A DNA stretch of 64,000 nt. It comes from Rhodoferax ferrireducens. Lineage in GTDB: Bacteria > Pseudomonadota > Gammaproteobacteria > Burkholderiales > Burkholderiaceae_C. Of this stretch, positions 44,750 to 52,508 are shown piece by piece (positions within the stretch are counted from its first letter, which is position 1; every line of letters begins with the position of its first letter). Below the pieces are notes generated by a model. That model saw only the letters and a program-made list of their open reading frames with translations. It was not told the DNA's origin and made no database searches. The stretch is taken from positions 44,561 through 108,560 of the forward strand of contig MTEI01000011.1 of NCBI GenBank assembly GCA_002083775.1. The letters run 5' to 3'. A program made the position numbers and the translations under genes.

Positions 44750-46051
44750 TCAGGTCAGGGTATCGTCCCAGATGCCCTGCGCCCAGACCCAGGCGGCACG
44801 GCCTTCCAGTTCGTCAGGCACTTTGGAGGCGCCGCCGGCGTGCGGCAGCGTCACCATGGTCTGCTGCTGCGCGTCGTAGGCGTGCACACTGACCACGTGC
44901 ATGGCCTCCTCAGCGCTCACAAAGCTGTAGCAAACATTGTTGTAAATAGGGTCGTCATTGGGGCTTTTGCCTGAAAGCAGGGCCACGACCGCCGCCGCAC
45001 AGGTCTTGCCGTGCTGGTTGGCCATGTGACCCGACTTGGCCATACCCTTGGCGTTCTGGACCGCGTCACCAATCACATGAATGTTCTTGGCAACCCGGGA
45101 TTCGAAGGTCAGAAAATCAACCTCACACCAGCGCTGGTCGGCACCAGCCAAACCGCTGCGGATGGCAATCTGGCCCGCACGCATGGGCGGTATCACGTTG
45201 AGCACCTTGGCCCTGACATCCGCACCAGATTCAAATTGAAGTGTGCCGGTCGCGGCGTCCACATCGGCCAGACGCTGCTTGGGGCGGTATTCGAGCTGGT
45301 CTGGGTAGCGGCTGGCCCAGACGCGCTTGAACTGGGCGCCCTCAGAAAGCACATCGTCATTGGCGTCCAGCAGCAAGACCTTGGACCGGGGTTTGAATCG
45401 CGAAAAATAGCTGGCGATCTGGGTGGCCCGCTCATACGGCCCCGGGTGACAGCGAAAAGGTGCCAGTGGGACAGTGAGCGCCACCACGCCCCCATTGGGC
45501 AGGGTGGTCAATTGGTGACGCAGCGCTACGGTTTGCGGCCCGGCTTTCCAGGCGTGCAGCACTTTGTCTTGGGCACCGGGCCGTGCCATGCCGGGCAACG
45601 TATCCCACATCAACTCAACCCCCGGGGACACAATCAGGCGATCGTACGGCACTTGCCCGCCGCCGGCCAGAAACACCAGACGCTGGTTGGCATCGATACG
45701 AACCACCGAATCACGCACCAATTGCACACCATGCTGCTTGACGAGGGTGTCGTAAGGCAGGGTGATGTCGGCCATGGTTTTCACACCGCTCAACACCAGG
45801 TTGGATATCGGGCACGACACAAAGCTGGCGTGAGGCTCGATCAGCGTCACCGACATGCCGTAGTGGGACCACATGCGCACGTATTTGGCGGCAGTTGCAC
45901 CGCCAAAACCACCGCCTACCACCACCACACGGGCCTTATTGGCACTGGCCGCCTGGCCTGTGCTGGCGCAGCCAGACAACAACCCCATCGACCCATACGC
46001 TGCCAGCAGTGCGCTGGCACCTGCTGAGCCAACCCATAAACGGCGCTTCAT
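44750..46051 (-). CDS. fccB: Flavocytochrome c sulfide dehydrogenase flavoprotein, copy 2
   Basis: A 433-residue paralogue of the product of 42991-44274. It shares the same motifs: VVVVGGGFGGATAAKYVRMW, VSCPISNLVL (FAD-linking cysteine), FRCHPGPYERATQ and GKTCAAAVVAL. The second cysteine of the YERAC stretch in copy 1 is threonine here. A Tat-like signal (MKRRLWVGSAGASALLAA) and SGC are kept. It lies 15 bp after fccA copy 2, and a 166-bp gap separates the two fccAB pairs, which look like a tandem duplication. Different sulfide affinities are possible but not shown. Confidence 0.92.
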   Translation of the reverse strand: MKRRLWVGSAGASALLAAYGSMGLLSGCASTGQAASANKARVVVVGGGFGGATAAKYVRMWSHYGMSVTLIEPHASFVSCPISNLVLSGVKTMADITLPYDTLVKQHGVQLVRDSVVRIDANQRLVFLAGGGQVPYDRLIVSPGVELMWDTLPGMARPGAQDKVLHAWKAGPQTVALRHQLTTLPNGGVVALTVPLAPFRCHPGPYERATQIASYFSRFKPRSKVLLLDANDDVLSEGAQFKRVWASRYPDQLEYRPKQRLADVDAATGTLQFESGADVRAKVLNVIPPMRAGQIAIRSGLAGADQRWCEVDFLTFESRVAKNIHVIGDAVQNAKGMAKSGHMANQHGKTCAAAVVALLSGKSPNDDPIYNNVCYSFVSAEEAMHVVSVHAYDAQQQTMVTLPHAGGASKVPDELEGRAAWVWAQGIWDDTLT

Positions 46052-46066
46052 CTGTGGTTGACTCCG

Positions 46067-46387
46067 CTACTGCTTCAAGCCGGAAAAGTAGTCCGCCAAC
46101 CGCTCAATGTGAGCGTCCGAATAAGCCTTGGAGAGCTGATGCATCAAAGTAGCGGGTTTCCTGCCGTATTTGAAATCCATCATGTTCCGGGTGAAGATGT
46201 CTTTGTTGACACCTGCCAAACTGGCCTTGCCTGGCTTGGCACCGGTGTAGGTGCCGTGGCAGGCCGAGCAAGCCGCTGCCATATCGCGCGCCTGAAGATC
46301 ATCGGCACAAGCCCAAGATGCCACAGCTGCCAGCACCAGCGCCAAAACCGACTTGCTCAGCACCAGCATACGCCCGACCAAGGCCAT
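46067..46387 (-). CDS. fccA: Cytochrome subunit of sulfide dehydrogenase, copy 2 (SoxE/FccA-like)
   Basis: A 106-residue monohaem cytochrome with a signal peptide (VLSKSVLALVLAAVASWACA), haem site CSACHGTYTG and a C-terminal LMHQLSKAYSDAHIERLADY pattern nearly identical to copy 1. The start was chosen at 46387 because its ATG overlaps the stop of the ArsR-type gene in TGATG, which suggests coupled translation. A start at 46369 would also leave a full signal peptide. Confidence 0.88.
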   Translation of the reverse strand: MALVGRMLVLSKSVLALVLAAVASWACADDLQARDMAAACSACHGTYTGAKPGKASLAGVNKDIFTRNMMDFKYGRKPATLMHQLSKAYSDAHIERLADYFSGLKQ

Positions 46388-46722
46388 CAGTGGGCTGCTT
46401 TGGCAGCGATGTCGTGGCACACCGCTTCGCAAATGGACACGATGCGCTGGTCAGCAATGCGGTAAAAAATCTGAACCCCTTCACGGCGCTTGGCCAAAAT
46501 ACCGGCCTGGTACAAGGTGTTGAGATGCTGCGACATGTTGGGCTGGGTGGTGTTCACCCGCGTCAGCAGATAACTCACATTCTTTTCACCGTCACACAAA
46601 CAATTGATGATCTTGAGCCGCATGGGCGCCGACATCACCCGGAACATGTCGGCGGCAGACTCGAAGGTGGCGTCGGTCTTGACAACTTCAGATTTGTCGT
46701 TTTCTTGCAGTTCAGTCGCCAT
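46387..46722 (-). CDS. ArsR-family regulator, possible persulfide sensor
   Basis: A 111-residue winged helix-turn-helix repressor. The DNA-binding helix lies in NTTQPNMSQHLNTLYQAGIL. Cysteines occur in the second helix region (IINCLCDGEKN) and in the C-terminal helix (SICEAVCHDI). Persulfide sensors of this family (SqrR, BigR, SoxR) use one cysteine in each of these places, so a sulfide or polysulfide response is plausible. It is the first gene of the arsR-fccA-fccB unit, which favours control of sulfide oxidation. The start at 46722 gives the usual family length. Confidence 0.85.
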   Translation of the reverse strand: MATELQENDKSEVVKTDATFESAADMFRVMSAPMRLKIINCLCDGEKNVSYLLTRVNTTQPNMSQHLNTLYQAGILAKRREGVQIFYRIADQRIVSICEAVCHDIAAKAAH

Positions 46723-46868
46723 GCGATAACACCTTGGTGAAGCCGTGCGGAATGTGATACGGGTCAAGGCAACGCCCGTTTGCCGTTGCCCGCCAAAAAA
46801 TCATTGTAGTCTGGCACCTGCGCAAAGTCATGATAAATCAGCCACCCCTTAACCTTGTTGCAGGGCCG

Positions 46869-48182
46869 TCAGGCGGTAGCCGCCTGGTGCACCACGTGAC
46901 CACTCACCAGGGTGCACCGCACCCGCCCGGGTAGCTCATACCCTGAAAACGGTGTGTGTTTGCCCTGGCTGACCAGCGCGTCAGCCTGCACCACCCACGC
47001 CGCTTGCGGATCAAAGACGCACACGTCGGCCAGCCCGCCCACGGCCAGATGGCCGGTGCGCCCCTGGCGCGGCCCCAGCGCCTTGCCCAGCAACCCGGCC
47101 GGGCCGTCGGTGACCACGGAGAGCGCCCGCAACAGCGGCACACCGTTGTCCAGGTGCCATTTGTAGGCCAGGCTCAGCAACAGTTCCAACCCGGTGGCGC
47201 CCGGCTCGCTCTGTGCAAAAGGCAACATCTTGGCATCGTCATCGACCGGCGTGTGGTCAGAAACGAGCGCGTCAATGGTGCCGTCCGCCAGCCCGGCGCG
47301 CAGGGCGTCGCGGTCGCGCTGCTGGCGCAGCGGCGGGTTCAGGCGGGCGCGGCTGTCAAAGTAACCCATGTCGGTGTCGGTGAGGTGCAGCGAGTTGATG
47401 CTGATATCGCAGGTTACCGCCAGCCCCTGCGTTTTGGCCTGGCGCACCAGTTCCACCCCGGCGGCACTGCTGATGCGGCACAGATGCACCCGGGCACCGG
47501 TACTGCGCATCAGCTCAAAAATGGTGTGCATGGCAATGGTTTCGGCCATGACTGGCACGCCACTGAGGCCCATGCGGGTGGCCAGCGGGCCACTGGCCGC
47601 CACGCCCTGCCCCAGATAGGCGTCTTGCGGGCGCAGCCAGACGGCGTAGCCGAAGGTGCTGGCGTACTGAAAAGCGCGCTGGAGGATTTGGGTATTCGAC
47701 AGCGCCGCCTCGGCCTGGCTGAACGCTACACAACCGGCATCGGTCAGCTCCACCATCTCGGTCAACGTGGTGCCTTGCAGGTTGCGCGTGAGCGCCCCCA
47801 GCGGATACACCCGCGCCTGATCCAGCTTCTCGGCGCGAAAGCGCAGCATTTCCACCAGGCCGGATTCATCCAGCACCGGGTCGGTGTCGGGCTGGCACAC
47901 CAGGCTGGTGATGCCACCGGCGACCGCCGCCGACATTTCTGACTCCAGCATGCGGGCGTGCTCGTAACCGGGCTCGCGCAAGCGCACCGCCAGGTCCACC
48001 AGACCGGGTAACACCAGGCAGCCGGAGGCGTCGATGGTGATGTCCGCCTGAAAATCTGGCGCTATAACACCAATAGCTGCTACCCCTTTATCAGCAAGGG
48101 CTACATCGGCTTTTTGATCATAACCAGTGGCAGGATCGATGACCCGGCCACCCCGGATCAACACAGTCTTGGGTTTGTTCAT
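46869..48182 (-). CDS. pyrX: Inactive dihydroorotase-like subunit PyrX (PyrC')
   Basis: A 437-residue amidohydrolase-fold protein. In active dihydroorotases the first metal motif is DLHVHLREPG; here it reads DLAVRLREPG, so both histidines are lost. The protein probably does not catalyse and instead supports aspartate transcarbamoylase assembly, as PyrC' does in Pseudomonas. The start at 48182 lies 28 bp after the pyrB stop. A copy of the palindromic repeat (48073-48116) is embedded in frame and encodes about residues 23-36. An active pyrC must lie elsewhere in the genome. Confidence 0.9.
   Translation of the reverse strand: MNKPKTVLIRGGRVIDPATGYDQKADVALADKGVAAIGVIAPDFQADITIDASGCLVLPGLVDLAVRLREPGYEHARMLESEMSAAVAGGITSLVCQPDTDPVLDESGLVEMLRFRAEKLDQARVYPLGALTRNLQGTTLTEMVELTDAGCVAFSQAEAALSNTQILQRAFQYASTFGYAVWLRPQDAYLGQGVAASGPLATRMGLSGVPVMAETIAMHTIFELMRSTGARVHLCRISSAAGVELVRQAKTQGLAVTCDISINSLHLTDTDMGYFDSRARLNPPLRQQRDRDALRAGLADGTIDALVSDHTPVDDDAKMLPFAQSEPGATGLELLLSLAYKWHLDNGVPLLRALSVVTDGPAGLLGKALGPRQGRTGHLAVGGLADVCVFDPQAAWVVQADALVSQGKHTPFSGYELPGRVRCTLVSGHVVHQAATA
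48073..48116. repeat. Palindromic TAGCCCTTA repeat, copy 8 (inside pyrX)
   Basis: AATAGCTGCTACCCCTTTAT, then CAGCAAGGGCTACATCGGCTTT. It matches the intergenic repeat family but lies within the pyrX coding sequence, where it is translated as KADVALADKGVAAI. Confidence 0.7.
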
Positions 48183-48210
48183 ATCAGTCTTTTTGATGAA
48201 TGGGGTCGGT

Positions 48211-49173
48211 TCAGGGCTCGTTGCCAGCAACGATGCTCATCACCGCCATGCGCACCGCAATGCCAAAGGTAACCTGCGGCAGGATCACGCTGTGCGCGCC
48301 ATCGACCACCGCCGAGTCAATCTCCACGCCACGGTTGATCGGGCCGGGATGCATGACGATAGCGTCCGGCTTGGCCAGTTGCAGCTTCTCGGGGGTCAGG
48401 CCGAAGCTCTTGAAAAACTCCTGGCTCGACGGTAGCAGCGCGCCGCTCATGCGCTCGTTTTGCAGGCGCAGCATGATGACCACATCGCAGCCCTTGATGC
48501 CTTCTTCGAGCGTGTGGCAGACGCGCACCCCCATCTGTGCCATGTCCGACGGCACCAGGGTTTTCGGGCCGACCACGCGTACCTCGGCGCAGCCCAGCGT
48601 GGTCAACGCGTGGATGTCGGAGCGCGCCACCCGCGAATGCAGCACGTCGCCCACAATGGCCACGGTGAGGTTGGAAAAGTCTTTTTTGTAATGCCGGATG
48701 GTGTACATGTCCAGCAAGCCTTGCGTGGGATGGGCGTGGCGGCCATCGCCCGCATTGACTACATGCACATGCGGCGCGACATGCTGGGCGATCAGGTACG
48801 GCGCGCCAGACTCGCTGTGGCGCACAACAAAAATGTCGGCAGCCATCGCGCTCAGGTTGGCGATGGTGTCAAGCAGCGACTCACCTTTGGACGCCGACGA
48901 CTTGGCGATGTCCAAGTTGATCACGTCGGCGCTCAGGCGTTTGGCGGCGATCTCGAAGGTGGTGCGGGTGCGCGTGGAGTTCTCGAAAAACAGGTTGAAG
49001 ACACTTTTACCGCGCAGCAGCGGCACTTTTTTGACCTCGCGGTCACCCACCGAGACAAAGTTGGTGGCCGTGTCGAGCACCTGGGTCAGGATGCTTTTGG
49101 GCAGGCCTTCGGTGGACAGCAGGTGAATCAGCTCACCATGTTTATTAAGTTGCGGGTTGTTTTTGTAGAGCAT
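48211..49173 (-). CDS. pyrB: Aspartate carbamoyltransferase catalytic subunit
   Basis: A 320-residue enzyme that joins carbamoyl phosphate and aspartate in pyrimidine synthesis. The carbamoyl-phosphate site is [19 protein letters not shown] (about residue 57-75). [16 protein letters not shown] lies near residue 115 and [13 protein letters not shown] near 275. The length fits the class that associates with PyrX. It is encoded 2 bp after pyrR and before pyrX, a gene order also seen in Pseudomonas. Confidence 0.97.
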   Translation of the reverse strand: MLYKNNPQLNKHGELIHLLSTEGLPKSILTQVLDTATNFVSVGDREVKKVPLLRGKSVFNLFFENSTRTRTTFEIAAKRLSADVINLDIAKSSASKGESLLDTIANLSAMAADIFVVRHSESGAPYLIAQHVAPHVHVVNAGDGRHAHPTQGLLDMYTIRHYKKDFSNLTVAIVGDVLHSRVARSDIHALTTLGCAEVRVVGPKTLVPSDMAQMGVRVCHTLEEGIKGCDVVIMLRLQNERMSGALLPSSQEFFKSFGLTPEKLQLAKPDAIVMHPGPINRGVEIDSAVVDGAHSVILPQVTFGIAVRMAVMSIVAGNEP

Positions 49174-49175
49174 GG

Positions 49176-49673
49176 TTAGCGCACTTTGACATTGAAATTG
49201 AAACGACCCGCCTCGTCACGCGCCAGGCTCAGCGACTGGTTCGCCGCCAAGTGCACACGCGCAGCGCAAATGTCGGCCTGGATCGGCAGCTCACGGCCAC
49301 CCCGGTCGACCAGAATCGCCAGCTTGATACTGGCCGGGCGGCCAAAGTCGAATAACTCGTTGACCACGGCGCGGATGGTGCGCCCGGTGTAGAGCACATC
49401 GTCCAGCAGCAAAATCTGCGCGCCATTGACATCAAACGGAATCTTGGTCTGCGCGGCGGCGGTCATGCCGCGGCTGGCGTAGTCGTCCCGGTGCATGGCC
49501 GACGAAATCACGCCGATGGGCTCGGTCAGCCCCAGGTCTTGCTGCAGGCGCTGCGCCAGCCAGACCCCGCCCGAGGTGATGCCCATCAGGCGCATGCCGG
49601 GTTTGAACACCATCTTCACGCTGGCCAGCAAATCGCCGTACAGGGCTTCGGCGTCGAGTTCGAGCATGCTCAT
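49176..49673 (-). CDS. pyrR: Pyrimidine operon regulator PyrR / uracil phosphoribosyltransferase-like
   Basis: A 165-residue phosphoribosyltransferase-fold protein. The PRPP loop is [20 protein letters not shown] (about residues 91-110). In Bacillus PyrR binds RNA and has uracil phosphoribosyltransferase activity; in proteobacteria with the pyrR-pyrB-pyrC' order its regulatory mode is less clear. Its ATG overlaps the ruvX stop in ATGA, and AAGGAA lies seven bases upstream. Confidence 0.93.
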   Translation of the reverse strand: MSMLELDAEALYGDLLASVKMVFKPGMRLMGITSGGVWLAQRLQQDLGLTEPIGVISSAMHRDDYASRGMTAAAQTKIPFDVNGAQILLLDDVLYTGRTIRAVVNELFDFGRPASIKLAILVDRGGRELPIQADICAARVHLAANQSLSLARDEAGRFNFNVKVR

Positions 49674-50107
49674 GGCAGGTTCCTTAAAAATTGTTCCAGG
49701 ATGATGCAGGCGGCCGCCGCATCGGCGTCACGCGCGCCGTCGGAGCGCGCCTCGGTGGTGGTGTAGCGCTCGTCCACCTCAAACACCGGCAGCTTGAAGC
49801 GGCCGTGCAATTGCCGTGCAAAGCGCCGGGCGCGCAGCGTGTTCTCGTGCGCCGCGCCATCCGGGTGAAACGGCACGCCGACCACCAGCGCGTCAGGCTG
49901 CCACTCTTTGAGCTGGGCGGCGATCTTGACAAAGCGCGCGTCGCCTTCTGCGGCAATCGTGCCTTGCGGCTGGGCGGTACGCAGCAGCCGGTTGCCCACG
50001 GCAAAACCTGTGCGCTTGATGCCAAAGTCCAGCGCCAGGAAAGTCTGCAGCTTAGCCGCTACAACAGGTGTAGCTACTGGCGCTTGTTCTATAAGGGCTA
50101 GAGCCAT
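49670..50107 (-). CDS. ruvX: Putative pre-16S rRNA nuclease (YqgF/RuvX)
   Basis: A 145-residue RNase H-fold protein of the YqgF family, involved in 16S rRNA 5' maturation. Conserved acidic motifs are FLALDFGIKRTGFAVG, VVGVPFHPDG and VFEVDERYTTTEA. A typical YqgF starts a few residues before LALDFG. Here the only conventional start in reach is the ATG at 50107, which adds about 20 residues (MALALIEQAPVATPVVAAKL). This extension and the ATG lie in a copy of the palindromic repeat. A CTG start nearer the domain cannot be excluded. The gene begins the ruvX-pyrR-pyrB-pyrX block. Confidence 0.88.
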   Translation of the reverse strand: MALALIEQAPVATPVVAAKLQTFLALDFGIKRTGFAVGNRLLRTAQPQGTIAAEGDARFVKIAAQLKEWQPDALVVGVPFHPDGAAHENTLRARRFARQLHGRFKLPVFEVDERYTTTEARSDGARDADAAAACIILEQFLRNLP

Positions 50108-50121
50108 ATTTGATGCTATTT
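50070..50121. repeat. Palindromic TAGCCCTTA repeat, copy 9 (ruvX start)
   Basis: TGTAGCTACTGGCGCTTGTT followed by CTATAAGGGCTAGAGCCATATTT. It overlaps the predicted ruvX start codon and its first codons. Confidence 0.75.
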
Positions 50122-50145
50122 GCTTAACGTGAAAGAACAGAATTG

Positions 50146-50234
50146 TCATGCCGGGCTACGACCCGGCATCCATGACTTCGGACAACATGGATTGCGGGTG
50201 CTGAAACCCCGGACTTGATCCGGTGACGCAATGA
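50146..50234. repeat. Palindromic intergenic element between ruvX and algH
   Basis: The left part contains GTCATGCCGGG-CTACGA-CCCGGC followed by ATCCATGAC. The right part runs from ATTGCG to CGCAAT around CCGGACTTGATCCGG. Sequences of this kind (GGATCAAGTCCGGGG, ATGGATGCCGGGT) are widespread small repeats in proteobacteria. It is unrelated to the TAGCCCTTA family. No function is evident. Confidence 0.65.
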
Positions 50235-50285
50235 CGACTATCTTTCATGCTTCAACATGGTTTTGCGGCCATGAAAGTGCGCCAG

Positions 50286-50885
50286 TCAGGCATGGCCCGC
50301 TTCGCCAGAAAGCATCCAGGCCTCCAGACCGAGCAGTTGCAGGGCCTGAGCGTAGCGCTGCGCCACCGGGGTGTCGAAGATCAGGCGCGCATCGGCCTCC
50401 ACCGTGAGCCAGCTGTTGTCGATCAGCTCGGATTCGAGCTGACCCTCACCCCAGGCGGAATACCCCAGCGACACCATCACCTTGCGCGGGCCAGAGCCGG
50501 TGGAGATGGCTTCCAGCACATCGCGTGAGGTGGTCATCTCCAGGCCACCGGGGATGATCATGGTGGAGGAATACACCGGGTCTTCAGGTTTGTCGGCGTC
50601 TTTGAAGATGGCTTCGTGCAGCACAAAGCCGCGCTCGGTCTGCACTGGGCCGCCGTAAAACACCGGGTCGTCGCTCAGGTCGGGGCGCATCAGGGGCAGC
50701 TCCACTTTTTCAAACAGCCCTTTGAGGGAAATGTCGCAGGGCTTGTTGATGACCAAGCCCAGCGCGCCGCGCTCGCTGTGTTCACACAAGTAAACGACAC
50801 TGCGCGAGAAAAGCGGATCCTGCAGCCCAGGCATGGCGATCAAAAAATGATTCGTCAGGTTGGTGGAGGCAGAATCAGAGGTCAT
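50286..50885 (-). CDS. algH: UPF0301/AlgH family protein (YqgE)
   Basis: A 199-residue protein of the YqgE/AlgH family. The signatures HSERGALGLVINKP (about residue 37-50) and YGGPVQTERGFVLH (about 80) are clear. The biochemical function is not established; in Pseudomonas the gene was linked to alginate control. The start at 50885 gives MTSDSASTNLTNHFLIAMPG, normal for the family. It lies next to ruvX, as in many proteobacteria, and is divergent from the photolyase gene with a 16-bp gap. Confidence 0.92.
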   Translation of the reverse strand: MTSDSASTNLTNHFLIAMPGLQDPLFSRSVVYLCEHSERGALGLVINKPCDISLKGLFEKVELPLMRPDLSDDPVFYGGPVQTERGFVLHEAIFKDADKPEDPVYSSTMIIPGGLEMTTSRDVLEAISTGSGPRKVMVSLGYSAWGEGQLESELIDNSWLTVEADARLIFDTPVAQRYAQALQLLGLEAWMLSGEAGHA

Positions 50886-50901
50886 AAAAACCATTTTAGC
50901 G

Positions 50902-52386
50902 ATGAACATTCCCCACGACATGGCCTACGAATTTGATACCGGATTGATGTGGTTCCGGCGCGATTTGCGCACCAATGACAACGCCACACTGCACCAGGCC
51001 CTGCGCCGTTGCCGCCAGGTGCACTGCGTGTTTGTCTTTGACACCACCATTCTGGATGCCTTGCCGAGGGTGGACAGGCGGGTGGAATTCATACGCGAGT
51101 CCTTGTCAGAGCTGGATTCTTCGCTACAAAGTTTGAGTGGGCAACCACACACGGGGCTGATCGTGCGCCACGCTGCCGCCGCAGACGAGCTGCCGCGACT
51201 GGCCCGCCAACTGCAGGTGCAGGCCGTGTTTGCCGGGCGCGACGATGAGCCGGATGCGCTGGCGCGCGATGCACAGGTGGAACGTGAGCTGCAAAGCGCG
51301 AACATTGCGCTGATCACCTGCAAAGACCATGTGATTTTTGAGCGCCGCGAGATCCTGACGCAAAGCGGCACGGTCTATGGGGTATTTACGCCTTATAAAC
51401 ACAATTGGTTGTCGCGCCTGGCACCCGAACATCTGGCCGACCACCCCATCACCGGCCTGGCCGACCGGCTGGCACCGCGCCCGGCCGAGTTTCAGACCGC
51501 AGTGCCGAGCCTGGCCGACATCGGCTTTGCGCCCAGCAACCTGGCGGCGCTGAAGATTCCCACCGGCATGTCAGGCGGTGCCCGGTTGTTTGAGGATTTT
51601 TTTGAGCGCATGGACCGTTACGACAGTACGCGCGACTTTCCCGCGCTCAAGGGGCCGAGCTACCTGGGCGTGCACCTGCGCTTTGGCACCGTGTCCATTC
51701 GTCAGCTGGTGGCCACGGCCTGGCAGCGGCAACTGGCGGGCAGCAGCGGTGCGGCGGTGTGGCTCAGTGAACTGGTGTGGCGCGACTTTTATGTCTCGAT
51801 CCTGGCCAACTTTCCGCAAGTGGCGCGTCAGGCCTTCAAGCCAGAGTATGACAACATCACGTGGGAAAGTGGCCCGGATGCCGAGGCGCTGTTTGCCGCC
51901 TGGTGCGCGGGCCGTACCGGTTACCCGCTGGTGGATGCCGCCATGGCGCAGATCAACCAGACCGGCTATATGCACAACCGCTTGCGCATGGTGGTGGGCA
52001 GTTTTCTGGTGAAAGACCTGGGCCTGGACTGGCGCTGGGGCGAACGCTACTTCGCAGCACACCTGAACGACTTTGATCAAAGCGCCAACAACGGTGGCTG
52101 GCAGTGGGTGGCCTCCAGCGGCTGTGACGCGCAGCCCTACTTTCGCATCTTCAACCCCGTCAGTCAGAGCGAAAAGTTTGACCCGCAAGGCAAGTTCATC
52201 CGCCGCTACCTGCCGCAGCTGGCAGGGCTGTCAGACAAGAGCATCCACGCGCCGTGGCTGGCCAAGCCGCTGGAGCTGCAGGCAGCGGGCGTTACCCTCG
52301 GTGGCAACTACCCGCAGCCGGTGGTGCAACACGACGCGGCACGCGCCAAAACTCTAGCGCGTTACGCGGTGGTGAAGAAGTCCTGA
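50902..52386 (+). CDS. phrB: Deoxyribodipyrimidine photolyase
   Basis: A 494-residue class I photolyase of the cryptochrome/photolyase family that repairs cyclobutane pyrimidine dimers with light. The N-terminal antenna domain starts MWFRRDLRTNDNATLHQAL. The FAD-binding domain contains TGYPLVDAAMAQINQTGYMH, NRLRMVVGSFLVKDL and WVASSGCDAQPYFRIFNP. The last includes residues typical of true CPD photolyases. The start may be the ATG at 50902 or the one at 50920. Neither has a clear ribosome-binding site. The promoter must lie within or near the divergent algH 5' end. Confidence 0.95.
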   Translation: MNIPHDMAYEFDTGLMWFRRDLRTNDNATLHQALRRCRQVHCVFVFDTTILDALPRVDRRVEFIRESLSELDSSLQSLSGQPHTGLIVRHAAAADELPRLARQLQVQAVFAGRDDEPDALARDAQVERELQSANIALITCKDHVIFERREILTQSGTVYGVFTPYKHNWLSRLAPEHLADHPITGLADRLAPRPAEFQTAVPSLADIGFAPSNLAALKIPTGMSGGARLFEDFFERMDRYDSTRDFPALKGPSYLGVHLRFGTVSIRQLVATAWQRQLAGSSGAAVWLSELVWRDFYVSILANFPQVARQAFKPEYDNITWESGPDAEALFAAWCAGRTGYPLVDAAMAQINQTGYMHNRLRMVVGSFLVKDLGLDWRWGERYFAAHLNDFDQSANNGGWQWVASSGCDAQPYFRIFNPVSQSEKFDPQGKFIRRYLPQLAGLSDKSIHAPWLAKPLELQAAGVTLGGNYPQPVVQHDAARAKTLARYAVVKKS

Positions 52387-52465
52387 AGCGCGACGACATC
52401 CGGCAGTGCAGCGGGTTCAAGGCGGTCAAGGCAAAGATGACCTGCCCTTGAATAACCACTATTCG

Positions 52466-52508
52466 TAGCTACTCACCCTTATGGCGTAAGGGCTGGAGGC
52501 CTATTTGG
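52466..52508. repeat. Palindromic TAGCCCTTA repeat, copy 10 (chpA 3' end)
   Basis: TAGCTACTCACCCTTATGGC followed by GTAAGGGCTGGAGGCCTATTT. The TAG stop codon of chpA (52503-52501) and its last two or so codons lie within the repeat. Confidence 0.8.

Noticed and set aside
50108..50149. Upstream start for ruvX giving MTILFFHVKQIASN
   Set aside because: This start lies in a different intergenic repeat, and the added residues have no counterpart in the family as I know it.
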